From Maritalea mobilis (lineage in GTDB: Bacteria; Pseudomonadota; Alphaproteobacteria; Rhizobiales; Devosiaceae), in contig NZ_SNYR01000001.1 in NCBI RefSeq assembly GCF_004363175.1, positions 496,001-560,000 of the forward strand: a stretch of DNA of 64,000 nt, given 5' to 3'. Numbering within the stretch: position 1 is the stretch's first letter; each line of letters starts with the position of its first letter. Below the pieces are notes generated by a model, which was not told the DNA's origin, made no database searches, and saw only the letters and a program-made list of their open reading frames with translations. This document shows, in pieces, positions 8,956 to 18,190 of the stretch. The position numbers were made by a program, and so were the translations under genes.

Positions 8956-9031
8956 ATGGAGGATAGCGCTGCCGTGGAAGAAACCACGCCCAGCCTCAAA
9001 TCCCGTCAAAACTTTATTGTTCGCCAATAAC

Positions 9032-9099
9032 GTCTCCTCCGCCACCGTCATTGCAAGGCTCGACCTTGCAATCCATTTGAGGACAACCACAAAGCACTT
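9032..9099. repeat. Palindromic repeat type 2, copy b
   Basis: Core hairpin ATTGCAAGG-CTCGA-CCTTGCAAT (9050-9072) with the same left (CTCCTCCGCC) and right (CCATTTGAGGACAACCACAAAGCACTTA) flanks as copy a. The repeat is about 500 bases from copy a, so that type 1, type 2, GIY-YIG gene, type 1, type 2 lie in this order. Confidence 0.85.
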
Positions 9100-9880
9100 A
9101 GACAGTAGCCACGAGCAACCTCATCAAAAGCAGTTTTTCGCTACCAAAGCACAATCATAAATTGAAACTTCACCTCACAGCATTTCAATTCTCGCGAAAA
9201 TTACATCACGTAACACACTGAATTATCGATAAAATTAGGACAAAAACCCAATTAGCCACTCAAAATCCAACCAATTACCTTGAGCAAACTTATCCCCGCC
9301 CCCGCAACCCATGATAAAATGGCGCCATCTTCTGCCCCATGCGGTTATTGACGGATAACGGGGTATATCTGTTTTCGCGGAATATTCTGCGGCCATTAAA
9401 CAGATGAAAGAAGAAGTGGTTGATGGGCCGGACGCGGCGCATCGCGCACCTGTTTGGTTGTGCCCAACACCGAGGGCAATCCATTTATTGGATGGGAATA
9501 AAGGGTCAGCAGCCCAAGCCAATCAGGAAAGCGACAAACGCCACTGGCGCGAGGCAGTTTTGGTCTCATTCATTGCGCTACATAGCGAGCCTGAATCTGC
9601 CTCGTGCCCCGCAAACCATCGTTCCCTGAGTGCGCAAGTTCGTCAGGCACATCCGCGCGCTTGCATGAACTCAAGAATGGAGTACCAACAACCGGCGGGG
9701 GTAGTAAGCGCAGCGAGCGACGGCGGCAAGAAAAAATTCCGGGGGCACCGGGGACGGACACGCAATGTCCGGTGGCGGCAAAAACAATCTTCGCGGGTGC
9801 CGAGCCAGACCGTCGAAAGCACAGCGGGCGATAGCGAAAAGCACCGCCCACCCACAAATTCAACCCGCAGAAGCCAAAGC
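9100..9880. other. Gene-free accessory stretch, possibly decayed
   Basis: About 780 bases in which I cannot support a gene. Open frames exist on both strands but none has a recognisable family, and their translations are Arg/Pro/Ser-rich as expected of non-coding frames in this region. Short hairpins occur, for example GGACA-CGCAA-TGTCC near 9755. With the repeats to its left it looks like a site of past insertions and decay. Confidence 0.5.
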
Positions 9881-10264
9881 CTATTTCTTTTTCTTCTTCG
9901 CCTTTTTAGGCTTCTCGGCAGTCCCATCTTCGTCGTCAAAGCCATCATCAGCGGCGTCAGGGTCCACATCCCGCACAACTTCGATTTTGACCTTGGCCAA
10001 AACGCCAGCCAAACCGCCCAACAACGCCAACCAAGGCGCGGCGAGCACAACAACACCGCCCACAACCACGCTGCCAGTCAGCGGCACTTCGATCATCACA
10101 TCATCATTGGAGGAACGAACCCGCAATTTGCGCACATTGCCATCGGAAATCAGCCGCGTGATCTCTTCCACCAGCTTGTGGCCAGCCACTTCAACTTCCT
10201 CGGTGAAGGTTTCCCAACTGCCTTTTTGCTCGTTGGACTTTTTGCCGTTTTCATCAACCATCAT
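9881..10264 (-). CDS. DUF4342 domain-containing protein
   Basis: A 127-residue protein. The N-terminal half has the DUF4342 features: WETFTEEVEVAGHKLVEEITRLISDGNVRKLRV and a following IEVPLTG. Next comes one hydrophobic segment (VVVGGVVVLAAPWLALLGGLAGVLA), probably a membrane anchor, then a strongly acidic linker (DPDAADDGFDDEDG) and a C-terminal poly-lysine tail. The start ATG 10264 is set by an AGGAG seven bases upstream; the longer frame to 10312 lacks such support. Function of the family is unknown. The charged tail could contact nucleic acid or acidic lipids, but this is only a guess. Confidence 0.8.
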   Translation of the reverse strand: MMVDENGKKSNEQKGSWETFTEEVEVAGHKLVEEITRLISDGNVRKLRVRSSNDDVMIEVPLTGSVVVGGVVVLAAPWLALLGGLAGVLAKVKIEVVRDVDPDAADDGFDDEDGTAEKPKKAKKKKK

Positions 10265-10343
10265 CTGGTCTCCTAGAATGTCTAACACCCTAGATGTGGG
10301 CACAAATCCCACCTAAACAAGCACTGACAAGGCAATAAAATGC

Positions 10344-10371
10344 AAAAAGCCGCCTTGAAACAAGACGGCTT
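10344..10371 (-). terminator. Terminator after the glycosyltransferase gene
   Basis: Hairpin AAGCCG-C-CTTG / CAAG-A-CGGCTT with one C:A mismatch and an AAA loop. On the minus strand it is followed by TTTTTGC, which gives its direction. It lies 30 bases past the end of the glycosyltransferase gene. Confidence 0.75.
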
Positions 10372-10400
10372 CGCACTAACCAGATCGGCTTAAACAAGCA

Positions 10401-11150
10401 TTATTGCTTATCTTCAGGCCGAATATCTTTGTAATCTTTGGTGGCTGGCTTGCCGCGGAACGTGACCCAGAAGAAGTTCAGCACATAGGTGCCAGCGGTT
10501 TGGAAAACGCCCTCTTCCGCCAAGCGACGACCAGAAGTGCGCATCGGCAATTTAAAGGTCCACTTAACCGGACCAATTTTAGAAAGCCGCACCGCAATGT
10601 CGGTGTCTTCGCCATAAAATGAGATCGACGTATCATAACCGCCAGCCTTCAACCAGGCGCTGCGGCGGATCACAAAGTTGCCGCCCTGGATCATGGAGCC
10701 GACTTTAAGCACAAAGCGGTTCAGCAGATAAACGAGATAGGAAATGCCATAGAACATACGCACAAGGAACTGGTTCCAAAGCGACAAATCATAATAGATA
10801 TAAGGGCCGCTCAACCCGACCAACTCTGGCTTTTTTTCAAAGGTAGAGATCACCGTCTCGATCCAACCTTCAGGCAACTCAGTGTCCGCATCAATATTGG
10901 CCACCAATTCGGCAGTTGAGGCATTGAAGCCAGCACGGCGGGCATAAACGAGGCCCTTTTCAAACTCATCGACCACGGTCACACCTTCAAAGCTTTCCGC
11001 AATCTCTTTTGTGCGGTCGGTCGAGGCGTTATTGACCACGATAATTTCGCACGCCACGCCAGAGTCCTTCACGCGCTTCACCACGGATTCAACGCAGCGC
11101 CCGATCAGCCGCTCTTCATTATAAGCGGGAATAACAAAAGCCAGTTGCAT
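10401..11150 (-). CDS. Family 2 glycosyltransferase
   Basis: A 249-residue GT-A fold enzyme that transfers a sugar from a nucleotide donor. The N-terminus FVIPAYNEERLIGRCVESV and VVNNASTDRT (about 35-45) are the nucleotide-binding features of GT2; the metal-binding DXD motif is NIDADT at about 85-90; GEDTDIAVRL near 185 is the catalytic-base region. Two hydrophobic stretches around 130-150 may touch the membrane but there is no clear multi-pass region. The acceptor cannot be told from sequence. It is transcribed alone, divergent from the DUF1801 gene. Confidence 0.88.
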   Translation of the reverse strand: MQLAFVIPAYNEERLIGRCVESVVKRVKDSGVACEIIVVNNASTDRTKEIAESFEGVTVVDEFEKGLVYARRAGFNASTAELVANIDADTELPEGWIETVISTFEKKPELVGLSGPYIYYDLSLWNQFLVRMFYGISYLVYLLNRFVLKVGSMIQGGNFVIRRSAWLKAGGYDTSISFYGEDTDIAVRLSKIGPVKWTFKLPMRTSGRRLAEEGVFQTAGTYVLNFFWVTFRGKPATKDYKDIRPEDKQ

Positions 11151-11396
11151 GTGTGCTCCTTTGTGGGCGCCAATTTTGCGCCATGCAGCAAATTAAATCT
11201 GTGTTGCGCGGTTGCATTACACCATTTTGCGCTCAGGTCAAACAACCATGCAGTGGAAATCGCTATATGCCCTGAAAATCCGATGCAAACACGTCACACG
11301 ATCCCAAAAATCTTGTGTCATTTTATCTGCCAATATTTTCGCCAATTCTGGCCAACGGCAAAAGATCATGGAATACTCAATTAATCGGAGGGGAAT

Positions 11397-11822
11397 ATGG
11401 CGAAAAACGAAAACAAGACCCAAGCCACCTCACAAGATGTGGTTGAATATCTGAACACCATTGAGGACGACCAAAAGCGTGCAGATGCGTTCAAGGTCAA
11501 AGATTTGATGACGCGCCTTTCTAGCCATCCGGCGAAAATGTGGGGCAGCTCCATCATCGGTTTCGGCACCTATCATTATAAATATGACAGTGGCCGCGAA
11601 GGTGATTTTTTGCGTGTTGGCTTTGCGCCGCGCAAGGCGAACCTGGTGCTTTATATCATGAGCGGCTTCAGCACATATGAATCTTTACTTGAAGAACTCG
11701 GCAAACATAAAACTGGCAAAAGTTGTCTTTACATCAAACGCTTGAGCGATATTGATGACTCAATTTTAGAAGAAATCATCACCCAGTCACTCGCCTATAT
11801 GGCAGAAAAATATCCGGAATAA
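11397..11822 (+). CDS. DUF1801 (YdhG-like) domain protein
   Basis: A 141-residue cytoplasmic protein of the DUF1801 family, function unknown. Recognised features are VVEYLNTIEDDQKRADAFKVKDLM at the start, KMWGSSIIGFGTYHYKY in the middle and GKSCLYIKRLSDID near the end. The start at ATG 11397 has an excellent ribosome site (GGAGGGGAAT). The SRPBCC gene begins two bases after its stop, so the two are co-transcribed. Both families are small single-domain proteins often acquired as metabolic accessory genes. Confidence 0.85.
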   Translation: MAKNENKTQATSQDVVEYLNTIEDDQKRADAFKVKDLMTRLSSHPAKMWGSSIIGFGTYHYKYDSGREGDFLRVGFAPRKANLVLYIMSGFSTYESLLEELGKHKTGKSCLYIKRLSDIDDSILEEIITQSLAYMAEKYPE

Positions 11823-11824
11823 TT

Positions 11825-12280
11825 ATGCCCACAATCACCGTTTCAGAACAATTTGACTGCGCGCCAGAATTGGCTTTTACCACCCTGGCAGACTTCCCAA
11901 ATTATCCCGATTTTATCGAGGCGATCATCAGCACGAAATTACTGTCAGAACAAACAACTGGGCTCAGCACAAGATTCAGCGAAACACGGATTATGATGGG
12001 CCGTGAAGCGACGGAAGAAATGGAAGTGATCGAGTTCACTGCCCCGTCAAAATTTGTGCTTTATAGCTTCGCCCATGGCACCGAATATCACAGCACCCAC
12101 ACTTTTGAGCCAAATGAAAATGGCACAAAAGTCACGCTCGAGTTTCGAGCCAAGCCTAAAACATTGATGGCCAAAATTTTGAGTGGATTATTTTCCCGTA
12201 TGATCGGGCAAGTGGCAGATATGCTGCAAAAGGATTTACGCGATGCCAAAATTGAAGCGGAAAAACGCGCTGCTACGTAG
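11825..12280 (+). CDS. SRPBCC family protein (START-like fold)
   Basis: A 151-residue protein of the SRPBCC/polyketide cyclase-dehydrase fold, which makes a deep hydrophobic pocket for lipids, polyketides or hormones. The features are the start ITVSEQFDCAPELAFTTLADFPNYPDFIE, the central EEMEVIEFTAPSKFVLYS and the long C-terminal helix with IGQVADMLQKDLRDAK. It is translationally close to the DUF1801 gene. The ligand cannot be predicted. Some relatives are ubiquinone-binding COQ10/ratA-type proteins, but this one lacks clear signatures of that group. Confidence 0.85.
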   Translation: MPTITVSEQFDCAPELAFTTLADFPNYPDFIEAIISTKLLSEQTTGLSTRFSETRIMMGREATEEMEVIEFTAPSKFVLYSFAHGTEYHSTHTFEPNENGTKVTLEFRAKPKTLMAKILSGLFSRMIGQVADMLQKDLRDAKIEAEKRAAT

Positions 12281-12515
12281 CGTGGAAATTTTTTGGCCGT
12301 CACAAACCAACACATGAGGGCTGCAAAGGGGGAGGTGTTGGAAAGCGACGGCCATTTTGCAATCATGGGCTGAATGACTGCTCTCCAACATATGGGCATC
12401 AGATTAGACCAATTAAAGGCCGTCACACTTTTGTGATCAAAAAATATTCAAAAGCTGTACATGCCCCCAAATGGTGCTAGTTTTAATAATGAATAGAAGA
12501 ACATAGAGGTCCCAC

Positions 12516-13991
12516 ATGAAAATCATTCAACCGCCTAGCCTCCCCTTCAAAAAGTTCGATAAGGCAGATCTGGCCGTTGAATATGTGAAGACCATCTATA
12601 AACGCAACACGCAGTTTATTCGCGATGCCGTGAAAAGACTTAATGACGGGCATTTGCCGGAAGGTCATGTGCGGGCCACATACCCATTGGCAAGAGTGCG
12701 CAACACCAGCTTTCAAAAGGTTGATTCTCACCTGCCGTTTGGCTTTTTGCATTCTCCCGGCATATATGAGACCACCCTTTCTGACCCGGAATTGTTCACC
12801 CATTATCTGACCGATCAGTTTTCACTGCTGCTGAAAAATCATAGCTGCGAAATTGAGGTGGGCGAATCTGAAACGCCCATCCCCGTGCATTTCGCCTTGG
12901 AACCAGCCGACACGCTAGATGGTGATACATTCAACGCGCTCAATATCCCGCTGCGCGATTTGTTTGACGTGCCTGATTTGACACATACCGATGATGAGAT
13001 CGCCAATGGCACCTTCATTCCACCGCAAGGTGGCCCATACCCTCTGGCAGCGTTCACAGCGCCGCGCGTAGATTATTCGCTGCACCGCCTTGCGCATTAC
13101 ACGGCGACACGGCCCGAGCATTTCCAAAATTTCGTGCTGTTCACCAATTACGGCTTCTACATTGAAGAATTTTGCCGCACCGCCCATCAATGGATGGAAG
13201 AAGGTCACCCGGACTATGACGCATTCGTTGAGCCCGGCAATGTGATCACCACAAACTCGCGCCTAGACGGACAAACAGTAGGTGTAACGCCCCCGCGCGA
13301 ACCACAAATGCCCGCCTATCACCTGAAAGCGAAAAATGGCAGCGGCATCACCATGGTCAATATCGGCGTTGGGCCATCTAACGCGAAAACCATCACTGAT
13401 CATATTGCCGTTCTGCGGCCCCACGCATGGTTGATGCTGGGCCATTGCGCCGGCCTACGCAATTCGCAGGCCTTAGGCGACTATGTGCTGGCCCACGCTT
13501 ATGTGCGCGAAGATCACGTGCTGGACGCGGATTTGCCGCTATCGGTGCCAATCCCGGCGCTGGCGGAAGTGCAAGTGGCTTTAGAAGAAGCTGTGGCGGA
13601 AATCACCAACCTGTCCGGGCAAGATCGCAAGCGCATCATGCGGACAGGCACAGTAGCAACATTCGACAACCGAAATTGGGAACTACGCGACCAAACCGAA
13701 ATTGCCCAACGGCTATCCCAATCTCGCGCCATTGCATTGGATATGGAAAGCGCAACCATCGCCGCCAACGGCTTCCGCTTCCGCGTGCCATACGGCACCT
13801 TGCTTTGCGTGTCAGACAAACCGCTGCATGGCGAATTGAAGCTGCCGGGCATGGCCAGCGATTTCTATCGCAAGCAGGTGTCGAAACACCTTCAAATCGG
13901 CATTCGGGCGATGGAAATATTAAAAAAGCAGCCTGCGCATGCCATCCATTCGCGCAAGCTGCGGTCTTTTGCGGAAACAGCTTTTCAATAA
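12516..13991 (+). CDS. amn: AMP nucleosidase
   Basis: Hydrolyses AMP to adenine and ribose 5-phosphate, controlling adenylate pools and purine salvage. The 491-residue protein has the family architecture: an N-terminal regulatory domain (1 to about 190, with RPEHFQNFVLFTNYGFYIEEF) and a C-terminal phosphorylase-fold catalytic domain beginning about 250, with NIGVGPSNAKTITDHIAVLRP, MLGHCAGLR, ALDMESATIAANGFRFRVPYG and LCVSDKPLHGELK. Ribosome site AGAGG precedes ATG 12516. The 235 bases upstream hold no gene; a 10-base direct repeat GGCCGTCACA occurs there. It converges with maeB. Confidence 0.95.
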   Translation: MKIIQPPSLPFKKFDKADLAVEYVKTIYKRNTQFIRDAVKRLNDGHLPEGHVRATYPLARVRNTSFQKVDSHLPFGFLHSPGIYETTLSDPELFTHYLTDQFSLLLKNHSCEIEVGESETPIPVHFALEPADTLDGDTFNALNIPLRDLFDVPDLTHTDDEIANGTFIPPQGGPYPLAAFTAPRVDYSLHRLAHYTATRPEHFQNFVLFTNYGFYIEEFCRTAHQWMEEGHPDYDAFVEPGNVITTNSRLDGQTVGVTPPREPQMPAYHLKAKNGSGITMVNIGVGPSNAKTITDHIAVLRPHAWLMLGHCAGLRNSQALGDYVLAHAYVREDHVLDADLPLSVPIPALAEVQVALEEAVAEITNLSGQDRKRIMRTGTVATFDNRNWELRDQTEIAQRLSQSRAIALDMESATIAANGFRFRVPYGTLLCVSDKPLHGELKLPGMASDFYRKQVSKHLQIGIRAMEILKKQPAHAIHSRKLRSFAETAFQ

Positions 13992-13998
13992 GCCGTCA

Positions 13999-14024
13999 CA
14001 AGACGGGGATTATTCCCCGTCTTG
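13999..14024. terminator. Hairpin between convergent amn and maeB
   Basis: An 11-bp perfect stem CAAGACGGGGA / TCCCCGTCTTG with a TTAT loop. It overlaps the maeB stop codon (14010-14012) and starts eight bases after amn ends. There is no T-run on either side, so it may act as a bidirectional 3'-end stabiliser rather than a classic terminator. Confidence 0.65.
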
Positions 14025-16304
14025 CTGCAATCCAATGGCTTCTGAAACAGCAACTGCGGTCATGTTCACGATGCCGCGGCTGGTGACAGATGGAGCCAAA
14101 ATATGCGCTGGTTGCGCTGTGCCCATCAGGATCGGCCCAACTGCAAGTGCTTCATTAAATTCCTTGATTAAGGTCATTGAAATATTGGCACTTTCAAGGT
14201 TTGGGAAAATCAGCAAATTCGCCTCACCTTGCAGCTCACTGTTTGGAATATAGCGCTCGCGGAGCAGTGAATTCAAAGCCACATCGCCCTGCATTTCACC
14301 TTCAACCACAAGGTCCGGCGCCTTCTGCTTCAGCAGGCGATAAACTTCGCGCATTTTCTCTGAGCTCTCGCCATCGCGCGACCCAAAGTTGGAATAAGAC
14401 ATCAAGGCTGTCTTTGGCTCCAAATTAAACCGCTTCAAATGGTCTTGCGCCTGCATAGCGATTTCAACCAACTCTTCAGCACATGGGTTCATGGACACAT
14501 AGGTGTCAGCAAAGAAGAACACACCCTGCTGCAAAATCAGCATGGACAATGCAGAAACGTCAGAAGATGCCGAATCTAGGCCAATGATGGATTTGATGTC
14601 GCGCACATGTTTAATGTAGCGCCCTTGCAAACCGCAAATCAGCGCGTCGGCGTCGCCACGCTTAACCGCCAAAGCGCCAATTACCGTGGTGTTGGTCCGC
14701 ACAATGGTCCGCGCTGTGTCAGGCGTCACGCCTGAGCGCCCTACCAGTGAATGGAACTCGTCAACATAGTCACGATAGCGAGGATCATCTTCTGGGTTGA
14801 TAACTTCAAAATCCTGTCCCGGACGCAGGTGCAAACCGAACTTTTCAATTCGGTTTTCAATTACAGATGGGCGGCCAATCAAAATTGGCTTGGCAATACC
14901 ATCTTCCAAGATCACCTGGGTGGCCCGCAACACGCGCTCATCTTCACCATCGGCAAACACAACACGTTTCGGATCGGACTTAGCGCGCTCGATAATCGGC
15001 TTCATCACCATGCCAGAACGGAACACAAAGCGTGTCAGGCGGAACTTATAAGCCTCAAAATCTTCGATTGGACGTGTCGCGACGCCGCTTTCCATCGCTG
15101 CTTTGGCAACTGCAGGCGCAATGCGCAAAATAAGCCGCTGATCAAATGGGTTCGGGATCAAATAATCCGGACCAAATGTAGCGTCAGTGCCCGAGGTGCT
15201 GGCTTCCAAAGCAGGCTCATGCGCCAGTTTGGCGATGGCATGCACCGCGGCCATTTTCATTTCTTCATTGATCGCTGTGGCACCAACATCAAGTGCACCG
15301 CGGAAAATAAACGGGAAGCAGAGAACGTTATTCACTTGGTTCGGATAGTCAGACCGCCCTGTGCAGATCATCGCGTCTGGACGTGCTTCACGCGCCAATT
15401 CAGGCATGATTTCTGGCGTTGGGTTGGCTAAAGCCATGATCAATGGATTAGGCGCCATCTTGGCAAGCATTTCAGGCTTCAACACACCCGCAGCGGAAAG
15501 CCCAATAAAGATGTCAGCATCTTCCATCACTTCGGCTGTTTTGGTGAGATCGGTCTCCTGCGCAAAAGATGCACGCCAACGGTCAACATCATCCTTGCGC
15601 TTGTTGGTCACCAAACCATCACGGTCCGCCACCCAGATATTCTCGCGCTTAGCGCCGAGGCTTATCAGAAGATTCAAGCAGGCAATGGCCGCAGCCCCTG
15701 CCCCTGACGTGACAATTTTCACGTCCTCAATCTTCTTTTTCGCCAGACGCAGCCCATTGATGACCGCCGCCGCAACAATGATTGCAGTGCCGTGCTGATC
15801 ATCATGGAACACAGGGATCTGCATGCGTTCACGCAGCTTCTCCTCAACCTCAAAGCAATCTGGGGCTTTGATGTCTTCCAAATTGATGCCGCCAAATGTT
15901 GGCTCAAGCGGCGCAATCACATCGACCAGTTTCGCCGGGTCGTTCTCATTCACCTCAATATCGAACACATCGATACCAGCGAATTTTTTGAACAGAACCG
16001 CTTTACCTTCCATCACTGGCTTTGACGCAAGCGCGCCAATTGAGCCAAGGCCAAGCACCGCAGTACCGTTTGAAATTACGGCCACCAAGTTACCTTTGGA
16101 GGTATAATCTGCCGCAAGGTTTGGATCTTTTTCAATCTCCTCACAAGGCGCCGCAACACCAGGCGAATAGGCTAGCGCCAAATCGCGTTGGTTCCCCAAC
16201 GGTTTTGTCGCTGTAATCTCCAGCTTGCCGGGCTTTGGCCATTTGTGGAAGTGAAGCGCTGCATCGCGCAAAGATTGTTGGGTTTCGTCAGAATCCTGAG
16301 CCAT
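14010..16304 (-). CDS. maeB: NADP-dependent malic enzyme with phosphotransacetylase-like domain
   Basis: Oxidatively decarboxylates malate to pyruvate with NADP. The 764-residue product is the MaeB-type fusion: malic enzyme N-terminal domain (about 20-150; [39 protein letters not shown]), NAD(P)-binding domain (about 165-390; [13 protein letters not shown]) and a C-terminal phosphate acetyltransferase-like domain (about 425-760), which in this family is thought to be regulatory, sensing acetyl-CoA. [19 protein letters not shown] and HDDQHGTA are typical metal-site segments. An AGGGAC ribosome site sits before ATG 16304. Monocistronic by position. Confidence 0.95.
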   Translation of the reverse strand: MAQDSDETQQSLRDAALHFHKWPKPGKLEITATKPLGNQRDLALAYSPGVAAPCEEIEKDPNLAADYTSKGNLVAVISNGTAVLGLGSIGALASKPVMEGKAVLFKKFAGIDVFDIEVNENDPAKLVDVIAPLEPTFGGINLEDIKAPDCFEVEEKLRERMQIPVFHDDQHGTAIIVAAAVINGLRLAKKKIEDVKIVTSGAGAAAIACLNLLISLGAKRENIWVADRDGLVTNKRKDDVDRWRASFAQETDLTKTAEVMEDADIFIGLSAAGVLKPEMLAKMAPNPLIMALANPTPEIMPELAREARPDAMICTGRSDYPNQVNNVLCFPFIFRGALDVGATAINEEMKMAAVHAIAKLAHEPALEASTSGTDATFGPDYLIPNPFDQRLILRIAPAVAKAAMESGVATRPIEDFEAYKFRLTRFVFRSGMVMKPIIERAKSDPKRVVFADGEDERVLRATQVILEDGIAKPILIGRPSVIENRIEKFGLHLRPGQDFEVINPEDDPRYRDYVDEFHSLVGRSGVTPDTARTIVRTNTTVIGALAVKRGDADALICGLQGRYIKHVRDIKSIIGLDSASSDVSALSMLILQQGVFFFADTYVSMNPCAEELVEIAMQAQDHLKRFNLEPKTALMSYSNFGSRDGESSEKMREVYRLLKQKAPDLVVEGEMQGDVALNSLLRERYIPNSELQGEANLLIFPNLESANISMTLIKEFNEALAVGPILMGTAQPAHILAPSVTSRGIVNMTAVAVSEAIGLQQDGE

Positions 16305-16406
16305 CTAAGTCCCTTTCGTTCACCGGTTCTGGTGTGCCACCAAATGCAGCAAAAGAAAAGTGCAACTTATTCAGATTCTGCCAAGAAGTGGAAATTCAAA
16401 CCAAAT

Positions 16407-18062
16407 TTAAGCAACGTTTGTATCGCGCGCGGCATCCACATCGTCATCTGCGTCATCATCGAACACAACAAGGTCATCATCGAAATCATCGATTAGCTTG
16501 ACCTCTTCATTGTTCATGCGTTCAGCAAGCGCGAGATAGGACTCAATTGGAAGCGCTGGCGCAAACAAGAAGCCTTGAGCTTGGCGGATGCCTTTTGCCC
16601 GCAAATAGAGCGCCTGCTCTTCGGTTTCAACGCCTTCCGCAATGATCTCAGTTTGCAGCTCATTGGCCATGCCAATCAACGCGTCGACAACTGGCACCGG
16701 CACATTGCGGTGACGGATCAACTCCACGAACACCCGGTCAATCTTGACGATATCAATACCAAGCTTCTGAATATAAGCGAGGTTTGAGTGCCCTGTGCCC
16801 GCATCGTCCAACGCCACTTTGGCACCAAGCTCGTGCAGGTCGTCGATAATCGAATTCACGCCTTCCATGTTGGAAAGCGGCTGACGTTCGGTAATCTCAA
16901 ACACCAATTGAGAATAACGCACTTCCGTGCCGCCAAAAATGGCCTGCACATCCTCAACAATTGAGCCATCACGGAAATGACGTTCAAACAAGTTGATGCC
17001 GATTTTCAAATGTGAGTGGCGGGCACACAAATCTTCCAAATCGTCGCGCACTTGCTCCATCAAAGACAAAGTCATTGGAATGGCAAGGCCAGACAATTCC
17101 GCATATTCAATGAAAGCCCCCGGTGAAATGATTTCACCATTTGGCTTTTCCCAACGGATCAACACCTCACAACCCGCAATTTGACCTGTCTGCAAGTCAA
17201 TAACCGGCTGATAGCGCGGGCGCAATTCGCCCGCTTGAATGGCACGTTCCAAATCGAATGTTGGCGCTTGAGACCGCCGCACATATTGGATGCACAACCA
17301 CAAGAACACACAGCTTGTGAGACAAGCCACAATCGTGAAGCCAATCTTCAAATCCGCATAATCAGCACGCACCACATCCATAGGCACCGCAGCGCTAAGC
17401 TTAATCGGCACATTTTGGGCCACCTGCTCCACATACAAAAAGTCACTCGTGCGCCGTGGATGATTGTAATAGGCCTCTGGGTCACCAAACTCGACAATCG
17501 CGAGCCCCGTGGTGAGCGCATAACGAGTCATGAGCGCACCGCGAATGGAGTTATTCTCCTCCACCAGCAAATGCACATTGATCGGCACGAAAGCCGACAC
17601 TTCGCGCCCCGGCCGCACCTTAATGCTTACCTTGATCAAAGGCTGTTCGCTGTCTTCAATCCGCACAATGGTCATTTCCTGCGGACCGCTGGGCATGGTC
17701 ATAGTGGGCGTGATAGACGAATATTTGAAATCGTCACCATAAGCAGAGCAGAGCACATTGCCGTCAGGCGAATTCACCACCAATTGACGCAACAAATAGT
17801 TCGCACGCATTTGCTGCGCTGCGCCTTGCAAAAAGGTTGGCGTGCAAAGGGATGGACTGCGTGTAACGATGGCATTGAGCGAAGCAAGCGCTTTGTTCAC
17901 ACTGCCTTGAGTTTCATTAATGATGGAACTGACCTGCGCGCGCAGCGATTTGCTTTCACGCATGCGCACATATTCATCCAACATGAAATCAACGGTCAAT
18001 ATCGGGGCGAACGCCAACAAGGCGCACAAAATCATCAGAAAGTTTGAGAACTTGGCTTTCAC
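16407..18062 (-). CDS. Membrane EAL-domain c-di-GMP phosphodiesterase (CSS-motif sensor)
   Basis: A 551-residue protein that probably hydrolyses c-di-GMP. Two membrane segments (about 5-27 and 240-262) enclose a periplasmic domain with a CSS-like element (SLCTP about 72 and NVLCSAYG about 103), known in this family to sense redox state. The cytoplasmic EAL domain covers about 275-515: the signature reads EVLIRW rather than EALIRW, with the metal-site residues NLFERHF, FEITERQ, the DDAGTGHSN loop, KIDRVFV, EGVETEEQ and QGFLFAPALP all present, so activity is likely. The last 30 residues are a very acidic tail (FDDDLVVFDDDADDDVD). No partner is adjacent. Confidence 0.9.
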   Translation of the reverse strand: MKAKFSNFLMILCALLAFAPILTVDFMLDEYVRMRESKSLRAQVSSIINETQGSVNKALASLNAIVTRSPSLCTPTFLQGAAQQMRANYLLRQLVVNSPDGNVLCSAYGDDFKYSSITPTMTMPSGPQEMTIVRIEDSEQPLIKVSIKVRPGREVSAFVPINVHLLVEENNSIRGALMTRYALTTGLAIVEFGDPEAYYNHPRRTSDFLYVEQVAQNVPIKLSAAVPMDVVRADYADLKIGFTIVACLTSCVFLWLCIQYVRRSQAPTFDLERAIQAGELRPRYQPVIDLQTGQIAGCEVLIRWEKPNGEIISPGAFIEYAELSGLAIPMTLSLMEQVRDDLEDLCARHSHLKIGINLFERHFRDGSIVEDVQAIFGGTEVRYSQLVFEITERQPLSNMEGVNSIIDDLHELGAKVALDDAGTGHSNLAYIQKLGIDIVKIDRVFVELIRHRNVPVPVVDALIGMANELQTEIIAEGVETEEQALYLRAKGIRQAQGFLFAPALPIESYLALAERMNNEEVKLIDDFDDDLVVFDDDADDDVDAARDTNVA

Positions 18063-18140
18063 TGTCGCCTGCCCCGCAAATTAAGCCACTCCGCCAACAT
18101 AGCCCACCGCCCTTAACACAGGATTAACCACATTAACAGC

Positions 18141-18167
18141 AAAACGGCGCCCCAAGGAGCGCCGTTT
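18141..18167 (-). terminator. Rho-independent terminator after aspS
   Basis: Nine-bp perfect stem AAACGGCGC / GCGCCGTTT with an 8-base loop. Read on the minus strand it is followed by TTTT, giving the direction of aspS. Confidence 0.8.
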
Positions 18168-18190
18168 AATTAGCTAATATACTGAAAGAA

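Noticed and set aside
9235-9522. Minus-strand frames at 9235-9522 that look like a gene remnant
   Set aside because: No family could be named, no ribosome site, and the composition is like non-coding frames; left as a gene-free stretch.
9404-10276. A 290-codon plus-strand frame across 9404-10276
   Set aside because: It is opposite the well-supported DUF4342 gene for its second half, and its translation has no recognisable domain.
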